A stretch of 64,000 nt of DNA from Pseudolabrys sp. (GTDB lineage: Bacteria; Pseudomonadota; Alphaproteobacteria; Rhizobiales; Xanthobacteraceae), in the NCBI GenBank assembly GCA_029980465.1, contig JARYIJ010000001.1, forward strand, positions 2,553,501 to 2,617,500, read 5' to 3'. This document shows, piece after piece, positions 30,233 to 37,953 of the stretch. The first letter of the stretch is position 1; each line of letters begins with the position of its first letter. The notes under the pieces are model-generated. The model worked only from the letters and a program-made list of their open reading frames with translations, had not been told where the DNA came from and made no database searches. The position numbers and the translations under genes are program-made.

Positions 30233-31198
30233 ATGCTAAGTCGAGTTTTGCTTGCTGTCATCGCGCTTACCGGCATCAGTGCCGCGCCGGCCTACGCGCT
30301 CGATAAGGTCACGCTTCGACTCGATTGGGTCTACGGCTCGGAGCATGCGCCGATCTTCCTTGCGCGCGACAAGGGTTTCTTCAAGAAGGAGGGTATTGAT
30401 CTCACCATCCTACCAGGCCAAGGCTCGACCGTGACTGTGAAGCTTGTCGGCAACGGCAACGAGGAGTTCGGCTACGCTGCCGCCGACCAGGGCCTTATGG
30501 CCTATGCCAAGGGCCTGCCGGTCGTCTCGACTGCGGTCATCCTGCAGAAAAACCCAGGCTCGATCATCTTCCCGAAGTCGACCGGTATCAAGAAGCTCAC
30601 CGATCTCTACGGCAAGACGCTCGGCGTGCCGTTCCTGAGCGTCGGCGAGAAGCAGTGGCGCTATGTGGAGAAATTCAACAAGATTGACGCCAGCAAGATC
30701 CACGAAGTTGCCACCGACCGCAATATCGCCGCCATGATCGAGGCGAAGAAGGTTGACGCTGCCATCGCCTTCTTTTTCAACGACGGACTCAAAGTTGAAT
30801 CGGACGGTACGCCGATGGACTGGATCTTGATGTCGGACGTTGGGCTGCCGATCTATTCGACGGCGCTGATTACGAACGAGAACGTAATCAAGAAAAATCC
30901 TGACCTGGTGAAGCGCTTCACCAAGGCCTTCGTCGAGGGCTGGACGTATTCGCTGACGCACGAGAGGGAGGCGCTAGATGCCTTCCTCAAAGGTAACCCG
31001 ACCGTCGATCCGAAATATTCGGCGATGAAGCTGCCCGAGGTGCTCAAATTGACCCAGACCGAAGACACGCAAAAGCACGGCATCGGCTATTCGACACCTG
31101 AGAAATGGGAAGCCATGCAGAAGGCGCTGCTCGACATGGGCATCATGACGACGCCGGTCGAAATCTCGAAAGTATTCACTAATAAGTTTCTGCCGTGA
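30233..31198 (+). CDS. ABC transporter substrate-binding protein, NMT1/THI5-like
   Basis: 321-residue periplasmic protein. Signal peptide: MLSRVLLAVIALTGISAAPAYA. The mature part starts DKVTLRLDWVYGSEHAPIFLARDKGFFKKEG, the usual NMT1 opening, and ends near WEAMQKALLDMGIMTTPVEI. Start 30233 is supported by GGAGG eight bases upstream. The ligand is unknown; the downstream enzymes suggest a nitrogen-containing organic acid. A hairpin without a T tract follows at 31229. Confidence 0.93.
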   Translation: MLSRVLLAVIALTGISAAPAYALDKVTLRLDWVYGSEHAPIFLARDKGFFKKEGIDLTILPGQGSTVTVKLVGNGNEEFGYAAADQGLMAYAKGLPVVSTAVILQKNPGSIIFPKSTGIKKLTDLYGKTLGVPFLSVGEKQWRYVEKFNKIDASKIHEVATDRNIAAMIEAKKVDAAIAFFFNDGLKVESDGTPMDWILMSDVGLPIYSTALITNENVIKKNPDLVKRFTKAFVEGWTYSLTHEREALDAFLKGNPTVDPKYSAMKLPEVLKLTQTEDTQKHGIGYSTPEKWEAMQKALLDMGIMTTPVEISKVFTNKFLP

Positions 31199-31228
31199 AT
31201 TGGCCGGGCGAGTTGCTACCAGATCCAC

Positions 31229-31262
31229 TCCCCGCTGCCACTCGATTGAGGGGCAGCGGGGA
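31229..31262 (+). terminator. Stem-loop after the binding-protein gene
   Basis: Perfect 11-bp arms TCCCCGCTGCC / GGCAGCGGGGA (31229-31239 and 31252-31262) around a 12-base loop, with no T tract. It could be a 3'-end stabiliser or a factor-dependent terminator that lowers read-through into the next gene. Confidence 0.5.
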
Positions 31263-31381
31263 CGAAAGCGGTTCTCGATATTTCTTACGCTGGACAAGAC
31301 GTATTGGCGCGCGTCAAGGTTTCCGGGCGATCGGACATGACGAGTAGCTGCGGCAAAGGCGACTAGGATAAGACAATTTCA

Positions 31382-32494
31382 GTGCTGTCCAGTCCGATCC
31401 GAACTGTCGCGATCATCGGCGCCGGCAACGGCGGCTGCGCCGCGGCGGTCGATCTGACTCAGCGCGGCTTTGACGTCCGCCTCTACGGGCGCAGCGTCAC
31501 GACTGTCGCTCCGTTGCAGGCGCGCGGCGGCATTGCCCATGAGGGTGTGCTGGGTGATGGCTTCACTGATGTCCCACTGATTACCACTGAGCCAGCGGAC
31601 GCAATGCGGGGCGCTGACGCGGTTATCCTCATGGGGCCAACACAAGCGCATGTAAGCATGGCGAAGACTGTCGCGCCGCACCTGCATCCCGAGCAGATTC
31701 TATTCGCAGCCCCTGGTCATACGCTCACTCTACTGCCGTATACATTGCGTCAGTATGGGCATACCGAGCCGGTCATCTGCGAGTCGGCAACGCTGCCATA
31801 TATCTGTCGCAAGGTCGCAGACGGTCGCATCAGAATATCGCGCAAAGCCGCAGTGATGAGGTTTGCAGCCTTTCCGGCGACTCGCACTGCTGAACTGGCC
31901 GCCCGGTTGCAGCCGTTGTTTCCGGCTATTTCACCGGTTCCCACGCTGCTCGACACTGTGTTTCCCTACACCAACGCAATCCATCATCCGGCAGCGCTCT
32001 TATGCAATATCGGCCGTGTTGAATCCACCGGTGGCGATTTTTATCATTACTATGAAGGGATCACGCCGTCAGTCGGTCGCATCATCGATGCGCTTGATGG
32101 CGAGCGTCGTACGCTAGCGGCGGCATTTGGTTGTCACGTGGATAGCCTCGCCGACTACTTTTTTCAGATCGGGTATACGAATGATGCCGGCCAGGACGGC
32201 GGAACTGCCTATTCCACATTTCACTACAGTGAGCCCAATCGCTGGATTAAGGCGCCATCCTCGATCGACCATCGTTTCTTCAACGAAGATATTCCGTACG
32301 GTCTGATGCTACTGACCGAACTTGCTGCGCTCGCAGGCGTACCTATGCCGACAGCCGATGCTGTCATCGCACTTGCGTCGATTGCCGCCGGCAAGTCGTA
32401 TCGGGAGACTGGGTTGACATTGGAAAAAATGGGCATCTCCGGGTTTTCGGTCGAGCGACTGCGCGCGCTCCTCGAACGCGGCTACGGGAGCTAG
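31382..32494 (+). CDS. NAD/NADP octopine/nopaline dehydrogenase family protein (copy 2)
   Basis: 370 residues from a GTG start. Rossmann motif VAIIGAGNGGCAAAVDL at about 9-25, helical C-terminal domain with the His in TNAIHHPAAL near 200, and the family segment SEPNRWIKAPSSIDHRFFNEDIPYGL, very like copy 1 (SLDHRYVHEDVGYGLVPF). It is separated from the transporter by about 180 bp and the hairpin, so it may have its own promoter. Having both copies near one importer suggests two related opine-like substrates or stereoisomers. Confidence 0.85.
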   Translation: MLSSPIRTVAIIGAGNGGCAAAVDLTQRGFDVRLYGRSVTTVAPLQARGGIAHEGVLGDGFTDVPLITTEPADAMRGADAVILMGPTQAHVSMAKTVAPHLHPEQILFAAPGHTLTLLPYTLRQYGHTEPVICESATLPYICRKVADGRIRISRKAAVMRFAAFPATRTAELAARLQPLFPAISPVPTLLDTVFPYTNAIHHPAALLCNIGRVESTGGDFYHYYEGITPSVGRIIDALDGERRTLAAAFGCHVDSLADYFFQIGYTNDAGQDGGTAYSTFHYSEPNRWIKAPSSIDHRFFNEDIPYGLMLLTELAALAGVPMPTADAVIALASIAAGKSYRETGLTLEKMGISGFSVERLRALLERGYGS

Positions 32495-32656
32495 CACTAC
32501 TTGGTAGAGTCATTCGCGCCGCGACACGCTGTGCGATCATTGTCATCAATGCATGACGACACAGACCTCGCGAGGGTCGCCCTTCGAAGTGATCAAGACC
32601 AAGTTCTTCCTTCACAGTTGCTGGTGAGCCTGCTCGCAAACTCATCGCGCTTCGCC

Positions 32657-32862
32657 TCAGCATATAGAGGAAGGGTCATTGGCGTAGGAGTCTTCGGCCG
32701 GAAGCTTCTCTTTGACGACGCCTAAGTTGTAATAGTAATCCCGAACCTTTTCCCAACCACCCGGTGGAAATGTACCGATTCCAACTGAGGGGATTGGGAC
32801 TGATCGTAGTCCAATTTCACCGCCGCGAGGGCAGCAGCAAAAGCCTCAGCCTTGCTCGTACC
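32657..32862 (-). pseudogene. Decayed C-terminal fragment of an NMT1-type ABC binding protein
   Basis: No intact gene occupies 32495-32933. On the minus strand, the frame ending at the stop 32659-32657 reads FPPGGWEKVRDYYYNLGV then VKEKLPAEDSYAND, which aligns with the end of the intact binding protein at 30233 (WEAMQKALLDMGIMTTPVEI then SKVFTN). Upstream the coding sense moves to another frame (SKAEAFAAALAAVKLDYDQS), so at least one frameshift is present and no start or signal peptide remains. I read it as the relic of a second importer. Extent is approximate. Confidence 0.6.
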
Positions 32863-32882
32863 TTATTGATATTATATAGATA

Positions 32883-32905
32883 AAGTCTCAAATTATAGAC
32901 GACTT
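32883..32905. promoter_or_regulatory. Imperfect inverted repeat upstream of the ring-opening amidohydrolase operon
   Basis: AAGTC (32883-32887) and GACTT (32901-32905), with inner GTCT/AGAC, in an AT-rich stretch 29-51 bp upstream of the GTG at 32934. It is a plausible site for the XRE regulator encoded in the same operon, but the arms are short. Confidence 0.35.
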
Positions 32906-32933
32906 ACTTTAAGCTGAATCCGGAGAAGTCCGC

Positions 32934-33977
32934 GTGGCTGTCGAAGTCTTTCGTTTCGAAATGGCGGGTCCGGACGATACCCGGCATTTACGCGAAGTCT
33001 TGCACCAGGCTCTGGCGCAGAACGCCGAGCGCATCGCTATCGTCGGTAAGACCGAAGGCCCGGCGACGATTAATGACTTCAGCCGAGCGCTTGCGACGCG
33101 CGCGATCCGCGAGGTGCTGGCTGACGCCGGGGTGCGCGCCGAGCCGCACCTCATCTTGTCGATGGGCAGCGAAGGCATCATCTCGCCCGGCGGCTATCTG
33201 TTTGTCGATGGACCGTCACGGCAGAGCGCGTTGCCTGGGCTCGCACTCGGCATGGCCAGCTCCCAACCGCTAAAGCCGACCGATATGATGAGCCAGCATC
33301 ATATTGAGATAGCGCGTGAGACGACGCAGCGCGCGATCCGCGACGCCGGCCTTGCTGAGGCGGATGTCGCGCTGGTGCTGTCGAAAAATCCCCTGCTCAC
33401 CCGCGACGCGGCGATGAACCTGCCGGCCGAGCAGAAGGCCTTCGCCAATCTGTCATGGGCGTCGCGGGGCATTGCCGCACTCGGTATTGGAATTGCGCTT
33501 GGCGAGGTCGATGCGGCGCAGGCGACGTTGACCGTGCTCGGACGCCGGCCTGACATATTTTCTTGGCGCACCATGGTGTTCTCCGGCACGGAAACTGATC
33601 GCATCGAGGTACTTGTGCTCGGCAATAAACCGGGTGCGCCGCCGGCTATTCGCAGCGGCCATATCAGGGACATCGTGGACATCGACGGTTTGGCGCAAAT
33701 TGCGGCGGGTGGCGGCATCGATGCGGCGCGCGCGCTTGCCAGTTCGGGCGCTATAGTCGCCAGCTTTCTGAAGGCGAATGTCGCGCCGGACGGCAAGGTG
33801 CGCGGCCATCGTACCACCGTCTATTCGAGCGACCTCGACCCCGACAAGCACATGCGCGCGGTTGCCTCTGGCGTCCTCGGCGCGCTGCTCGGCGACACCC
33901 GGTTTTTTGTCTCGGGTGGAGCCGAGCATCAGGCGCCGCCCGGGGGCGGTGTTTTTGCGGTAATACGGAAACAATGA
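32934..33977 (+). CDS. Ring-opening amidohydrolase, cyanuric acid hydrolase/barbiturase family (copy 1)
   Basis: 347 residues from GTG. The family hydrolyses cyclic amides such as cyanuric acid or barbiturate and has three repeats, each with a Lys-Ser pair. Here: VGKTEG with SMGSEG in repeat 1, LSKNPL with VFSGTETD in repeat 2, and a C-terminal repeat ending VSGGAEHQAPPGGG, the metal-site loop. All three serines are retained. The sequence is well off classical AtzD, so the substrate may be another cyclic imide or ureide. First gene of a four-gene operon; it overlaps the next gene by four bases. Confidence 0.88.
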   Translation: MAVEVFRFEMAGPDDTRHLREVLHQALAQNAERIAIVGKTEGPATINDFSRALATRAIREVLADAGVRAEPHLILSMGSEGIISPGGYLFVDGPSRQSALPGLALGMASSQPLKPTDMMSQHHIEIARETTQRAIRDAGLAEADVALVLSKNPLLTRDAAMNLPAEQKAFANLSWASRGIAALGIGIALGEVDAAQATLTVLGRRPDIFSWRTMVFSGTETDRIEVLVLGNKPGAPPAIRSGHIRDIVDIDGLAQIAAGGGIDAARALASSGAIVASFLKANVAPDGKVRGHRTTVYSSDLDPDKHMRAVASGVLGALLGDTRFFVSGGAEHQAPPGGGVFAVIRKQ

Positions 33978-34918
33978 TGAGAATTATCGAAGATGCGGAT
34001 GTCCAGGCGCTGATCGACCGGAACGATGCGCTTGATGTGATTGAGCGGGCCTACAAGGCGACGGCAACCGGACAGGCGTGGGTGTCGCATCCGGCGGCGA
34101 TGTTGCTCAAAGGGCCGGTCTCGTCGGGCAGCAGCTTCAAGATCAAGGGTGCCCTTCTCGAAAATCTCAATATTGCCGGTTTCCGTTGCATCGGCGACGC
34201 GCGTGATGGCGATGGCGGCTCGTATGTGTTCCTGTTCGAGACCGAGACCGCGAAACCCACGGCTCTCGTCGCGGAAAAATGGCTGCACCGGTTGCGCACA
34301 GCGATGACGGGTCTTGTCACCTGCCGTGCGCTGGCGCCGAAGAATCTGCAGCGCCTGGCATTGGTCGGTACCGGCCGGATCGCTGAAGAGTTCGTGCGCA
34401 TCGTGGATATGGCGTTTCCCGGCCTGCCTGTCGTATTGGCGTCCCGCTCGCCCGAGCGTGCCGCGCAGACTGCCGGACGCTGGCAAAGGCTGACGCGCAA
34501 TCCGCTTAGTGCGACGGCGAGCGTGGCCCAGGCACTTCGCGACAGTGATATTGTTGTCACCCTATCTGACGCCGACGAGCCGCTGTTCACTGCGAACGAT
34601 CTCAAGAGCCGCAGCCTGCTGTGTGCGATGGGCGGCCGCCATGAATTCGAAGCCGATGTGCTTCGCGCCGCGAGTCACTTCGTCGTCGATGAGATCGACT
34701 TCGTTTGCACGGCGGGAAACGGCGCCCATTGGATCAAATCCGGCCAGATCACCCGCTCGGAGCTCGAGCAGGATGTCGATGCAACCATTGGCGAGGTGCT
34801 GACGGGCCGGAAGGCGATCACGAACGCCGGGCTCGTGCTTGCCATCATCCAAGGCATGGCGGTCTGTGACGTCGCGCTCGCCCAGTTGGCTTTTGACCGC
34901 ATGGCGAAGCAGGATTAA
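33974..34918 (+). CDS. Ornithine cyclodeaminase / mu-crystallin family protein
   Basis: 314 residues; the ATG overlaps the amidohydrolase stop, indicating coupling. The N-terminal part has the substrate-arginine region (SSGSSFKIKGALLENL); the Rossmann segment LALVGTGRIAEEFVRIVDMAF is near 136, and a DADEPLF motif follows. The family includes ornithine cyclodeaminase, alanine dehydrogenase and reductases of cyclic imines. Next to a ring-opening amidohydrolase it may act on an amino or imino acid product. NAD(P) dependence is inferred from the fold. Confidence 0.87.
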   Translation: MMRIIEDADVQALIDRNDALDVIERAYKATATGQAWVSHPAAMLLKGPVSSGSSFKIKGALLENLNIAGFRCIGDARDGDGGSYVFLFETETAKPTALVAEKWLHRLRTAMTGLVTCRALAPKNLQRLALVGTGRIAEEFVRIVDMAFPGLPVVLASRSPERAAQTAGRWQRLTRNPLSATASVAQALRDSDIVVTLSDADEPLFTANDLKSRSLLCAMGGRHEFEADVLRAASHFVVDEIDFVCTAGNGAHWIKSGQITRSELEQDVDATIGEVLTGRKAITNAGLVLAIIQGMAVCDVALAQLAFDRMAKQD

Positions 34919-34927
34919 TGAAGGGTC

Positions 34928-35869
34928 ATGGCCCGGACCCGAATCGAGAAACGCAAGGAGATTGGAAAGAGAATTCGCGCTTACCGGATGGGGGCGGGCC
35001 TTTCCTCCGAAGAAACCGCCAAGCGGCTCGGTGTGTCCCGCGCGGCGCTCTACAAGTATGAGCGTACCGGCGTGGTCAAACTGTCGACTATCGAGCGATT
35101 TGCCGAGCTAGTCGGCGTGTCTGCCTCCTCGCTTCTCGGCGCCAGCGTCGAGTATTTCGACAATCCGGTGTCGTTCTTCGAGCGCAAGCGCCAGCTCGAG
35201 CTCGACGCCGTGCGGGTGTTCTCCTATGTCGAACCGATTTCGTTCCTGCTCGTCTCCCGGGACTATCTGGCCAATCTGCGGCAAATGATCATCGAGGGCT
35301 TGCCGCGAAACTACATCGATAGGAAGCAGATGCTTCGACAGGTCGATGCGATCGTCGACATCCTCGCCGAGCGGCATGGCAATGCCGACCAGATGCACAT
35401 GAACGTGACCAGCGTCATCAGCGCCGTCCAGGTCGAGCGCTTCCTCCAGACCGGGATGATCGGCAGCTATGACCTGCCGCCGAGTGTCCGAGAGCAACGC
35501 CGCCTTATGGCCCGCGCCGAGGTCGAGCGTCTTGCGGCGCTGGCAGAGCGCGAGCCTCTTGGCGTGCAGATCGGCATCGTTGATGCCGTGCTGCCACACC
35601 AGACCTTCGAGTTATTGCGCGGACGGCAAGAAACCTGGATCGCCGTGAGTCCATTCCGGCTCGGCGAATTTCCCAACATCAATCTCGGCGTCGCCTACAT
35701 CACCTCGGCACCGGAAACGGTCGCGCTATACGAGAAACTGGCGAGCAGGATGTGGGCGCGGGCAGGCCGTGGCGTTGAGGCAGCGCGACTGCTGCGAAGC
35801 CTGATTCGCAGAACCCCGTCGCAGCAGGGGCCGATGCTGCGTGTCGTCGGCCGCCGCCGTAAAGGGTAG
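34928..35869 (+). CDS. XRE family transcriptional regulator
   Basis: 313 residues with an N-terminal HTH_3 domain (IGKRIRAYRMGAGLSSEETA then KRLGVSRAALYKYERTGVVK, about 12-50) and a C-terminal domain of about 240 residues I cannot assign, possibly an effector-binding domain. Located inside the ring-opening amidohydrolase operon, nine bases after the cyclodeaminase-like gene, so it probably controls that operon. Confidence 0.88.
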   Translation: MARTRIEKRKEIGKRIRAYRMGAGLSSEETAKRLGVSRAALYKYERTGVVKLSTIERFAELVGVSASSLLGASVEYFDNPVSFFERKRQLELDAVRVFSYVEPISFLLVSRDYLANLRQMIIEGLPRNYIDRKQMLRQVDAIVDILAERHGNADQMHMNVTSVISAVQVERFLQTGMIGSYDLPPSVREQRRLMARAEVERLAALAEREPLGVQIGIVDAVLPHQTFELLRGRQETWIAVSPFRLGEFPNINLGVAYITSAPETVALYEKLASRMWARAGRGVEAARLLRSLIRRTPSQQGPMLRVVGRRRKG

Positions 35870-35892
35870 GGCGCAGCGCGCAGAGCAATCCG

Positions 35893-36966
35893 ATGAGTGT
35901 ACACGTTATCGCGTACGACACCTCCGATCCGGGCGACACCGGTGACCTGATGAAGGTTATCGCGTGCTTCGATCCGCAGCGGATTCGCCGGCTTGCCCTT
36001 CTGGTCAAGACCGAAGGCAATTCGGACGTCAATGACTTCTCGCGCGAGTATGCGATGCTGTCGGCCGAAATCGCCTTGTCGAAATGGGGCGGTAGCGATC
36101 TGCTCAAGCGCGCGACATTCCTCTTCTCGACGGGTTGCGAAGGTGCGATGACTCCATTCGGTTATCTGTTCGTCGACGAAGAAGGTGGGCCATCAGGGGA
36201 TGCGAGCCGCAAGGCGCTTGCGATTGGCTGCGCTCGGAGTCGAGACCTCACAGGGTCAGAAATTGGCACGCCGGCGCATGCGGATGTCGTCGCGCAGACG
36301 GTCAACGATGCAATGAAGGACGCGGGGGTCGGCGCCGATGACGTCGCGCTGGTGATCGTAAAAACGCCCGTGATGAGTCACGTGGCGTCTGCTAAACTAG
36401 GCACTGCCGTATCTAAGCGTATTACCTCGGCTTATTCGAAAGCGGTAGGCGCGCTCGGCGCGGGGGTCGCGCTCGGGGAAGTGGACCGAAAGTGCGTCGT
36501 CCAGGAGGCGTTCGACGTCGACCTCAATCTTTATGCGCGCCGGGCCATGGTGTTCTCGGGCAGCGAGCTTGACTGTGTGGAGATCATGCTGCTCGCCAAT
36601 CGCGTGGGTGCGGGCGGGGACCTGCGCATCGAGACCGGCCGCATGACCGATTGTATCGATGCCGAAGGCATCAAGAACATGTTACGCGCGGCGGGTTGCG
36701 CGTTTGACGATCGCGGCCGCCTGACCGATCCCGAAAAAATCGTAGCATTGCTGATCAAGGCTGGCATCGCTCCGGATGGATCGCTGCGAGGCTGCCGCAC
36801 GACCATCAAGAGCAGTCATCTCGACATGGACAAGCACGTGAGGGCCGCGGTGAGCGGTATCGTGAGCTCGATCGTCGGCACCTGCCGGAATTTCATCTCG
36901 GCAAACACAGTCCATCAAGCGCCGCCAGGCGGCGGACTTTGCGCCTGCATTGTGAGAGCGCCGTGA
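35893..36966 (+). CDS. Ring-opening amidohydrolase family protein (copy 2), diverged
   Basis: 357 residues, second member of the cyanuric acid hydrolase/barbiturase family in this operon. Repeat 1: LVKTEGN and FSTGCEGAM; repeat 2: VKTPVM and VFSGSELD; repeat 3: ISANTVHQAPPGGG, where SGGAEH of most members, including copy 1, has become SANTVH. The Lys/Ser pairs seem present, but the third loop is remodelled. It may have a different cyclic substrate, or act with copy 1. A terminator hairpin overlaps its stop codon. Confidence 0.86.
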   Translation: MSVHVIAYDTSDPGDTGDLMKVIACFDPQRIRRLALLVKTEGNSDVNDFSREYAMLSAEIALSKWGGSDLLKRATFLFSTGCEGAMTPFGYLFVDEEGGPSGDASRKALAIGCARSRDLTGSEIGTPAHADVVAQTVNDAMKDAGVGADDVALVIVKTPVMSHVASAKLGTAVSKRITSAYSKAVGALGAGVALGEVDRKCVVQEAFDVDLNLYARRAMVFSGSELDCVEIMLLANRVGAGGDLRIETGRMTDCIDAEGIKNMLRAAGCAFDDRGRLTDPEKIVALLIKAGIAPDGSLRGCRTTIKSSHLDMDKHVRAAVSGIVSSIVGTCRNFISANTVHQAPPGGGLCACIVRAP

Positions 36967-36979
36967 CGGCACGGCGCTC
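36956..36979. terminator. Bidirectional stem-loop between convergent genes
   Basis: Perfect 9-bp arms GAGCGCCGT / ACGGCGCTC with a 6-base loop; it overlaps the stop of the plus-strand amidohydrolase and ends 13 bases before the stop of the minus-strand TAXI gene. No T run on either side. Confidence 0.6.
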
Positions 36980-36991
36980 CCGGTGTCTCGC

Positions 36992-37942
36992 CTACTTGAT
37001 CATGCCTTTGGATTGATAGAACTTCAGGGCCGCCGGATGCAGGGGCGTCTTGATGTCCTTGAACAGCTCCGCCCCCGGGCTCGGATTCCAAGCCTTGTAG
37101 ACGCTGCGCATATAGCTGAGCGCTTCCGGGGTGTAGAGCTGGGTGAGCAACTCGGTGATAACATCGTCCGGCGTGTCGGCGCGCGCGATTAGGAGCGACG
37201 ACACGGCGACGGTGTGCACCGGCTGTGACACGCTCGAATAGGTGCCGGCGGGGATCTCAAACGGCTGGTAAAACGGGCTTTCCTTATGGAGGCCGGCGAT
37301 CAGATCACTGGGAATGTCCAGCAGCACGATGGCGTGCGTGCTGGCGAGGTCGACCACCGCCGGCAGCGGCAGCGCCGAGGCCGCAAAAAACGCGTCGACA
37401 TTGCCGTCACGCAGGTTGGAGGCGCTTTCGCTGAAGCCGAGATTCTGGACCCGGACCTTGCCGGAAAGGCCCGCCAGCGGGAATAGATAGTTCGCCGTTG
37501 TCGCCGATCCCGAGCCGGGCGCGCCAATCGAGACACGCTTGTTGGCGAGATCGGCCAGCGTTTTGATGCCGGTCGACGGATACGTCACGATGTGCAGTGG
37601 CGCAGAATCGAGCACTGCGACGCCGCGCAGCCTGTCGCTCGCTGCGCCCTTGAACTGGCCGGTGCCGGTTGTTTGCTGATACGTGGCGATGGCGTTGACT
37701 AAGCCGAGATCGAGTCGGCCACTGGACAGCAGCCTGGCGTTTTCGACCGAGCCGCGGGTCGTCTGCGACGTGATGCGCAGCGTCTTCGAGTGCTCATTGA
37801 TCCATGTGGAGATGCCACCGCCGTAAAGATAGTAGCTGCCGCCGGGATTGTCGGCTCCGAGCAGGATTTCCTTTTCCGCTGCGCGTGCCGGCTGGAAGGC
37901 CAGCACGGCGGCGAGGACTAATAGAGCGAGGATTTGACGCAT
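36992..37942 (-). CDS. TRAP transporter solute receptor, TAXI family
   Basis: 316-residue periplasmic binding protein. Signal peptide MRQILALLVLAAVLAFQPARA, then the TAXI opening LLGADNPGGSYYLYGGGIST, the SVENARLLSSGRLDLGLVNA segment, KRVSIGAPGSGS, EIPAGTYSS and the closing PLHPAALKFYQSKGMI. The frame is open up to 38599, but that part overlaps the transporter gene in another frame, so I start at 37942 (MRQIL). It partners with the fused permease 11 bases upstream. Ligand unknown; the neighbouring amidase suggests an amide. Confidence 0.93.
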   Translation of the reverse strand: MRQILALLVLAAVLAFQPARAAEKEILLGADNPGGSYYLYGGGISTWINEHSKTLRITSQTTRGSVENARLLSSGRLDLGLVNAIATYQQTTGTGQFKGAASDRLRGVAVLDSAPLHIVTYPSTGIKTLADLANKRVSIGAPGSGSATTANYLFPLAGLSGKVRVQNLGFSESASNLRDGNVDAFFAASALPLPAVVDLASTHAIVLLDIPSDLIAGLHKESPFYQPFEIPAGTYSSVSQPVHTVAVSSLLIARADTPDDVITELLTQLYTPEALSYMRSVYKAWNPSPGAELFKDIKTPLHPAALKFYQSKGMIK

Positions 37943-37953
37943 GGTTGGTCTCC

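Noticed and set aside
24078-32494. Octopine/nopaline dehydrogenase genes as a sign of a Ti or Ri plasmid
   Set aside because: No vir, T-DNA border or opine synthase context; this protein family is widespread in soil bacteria.
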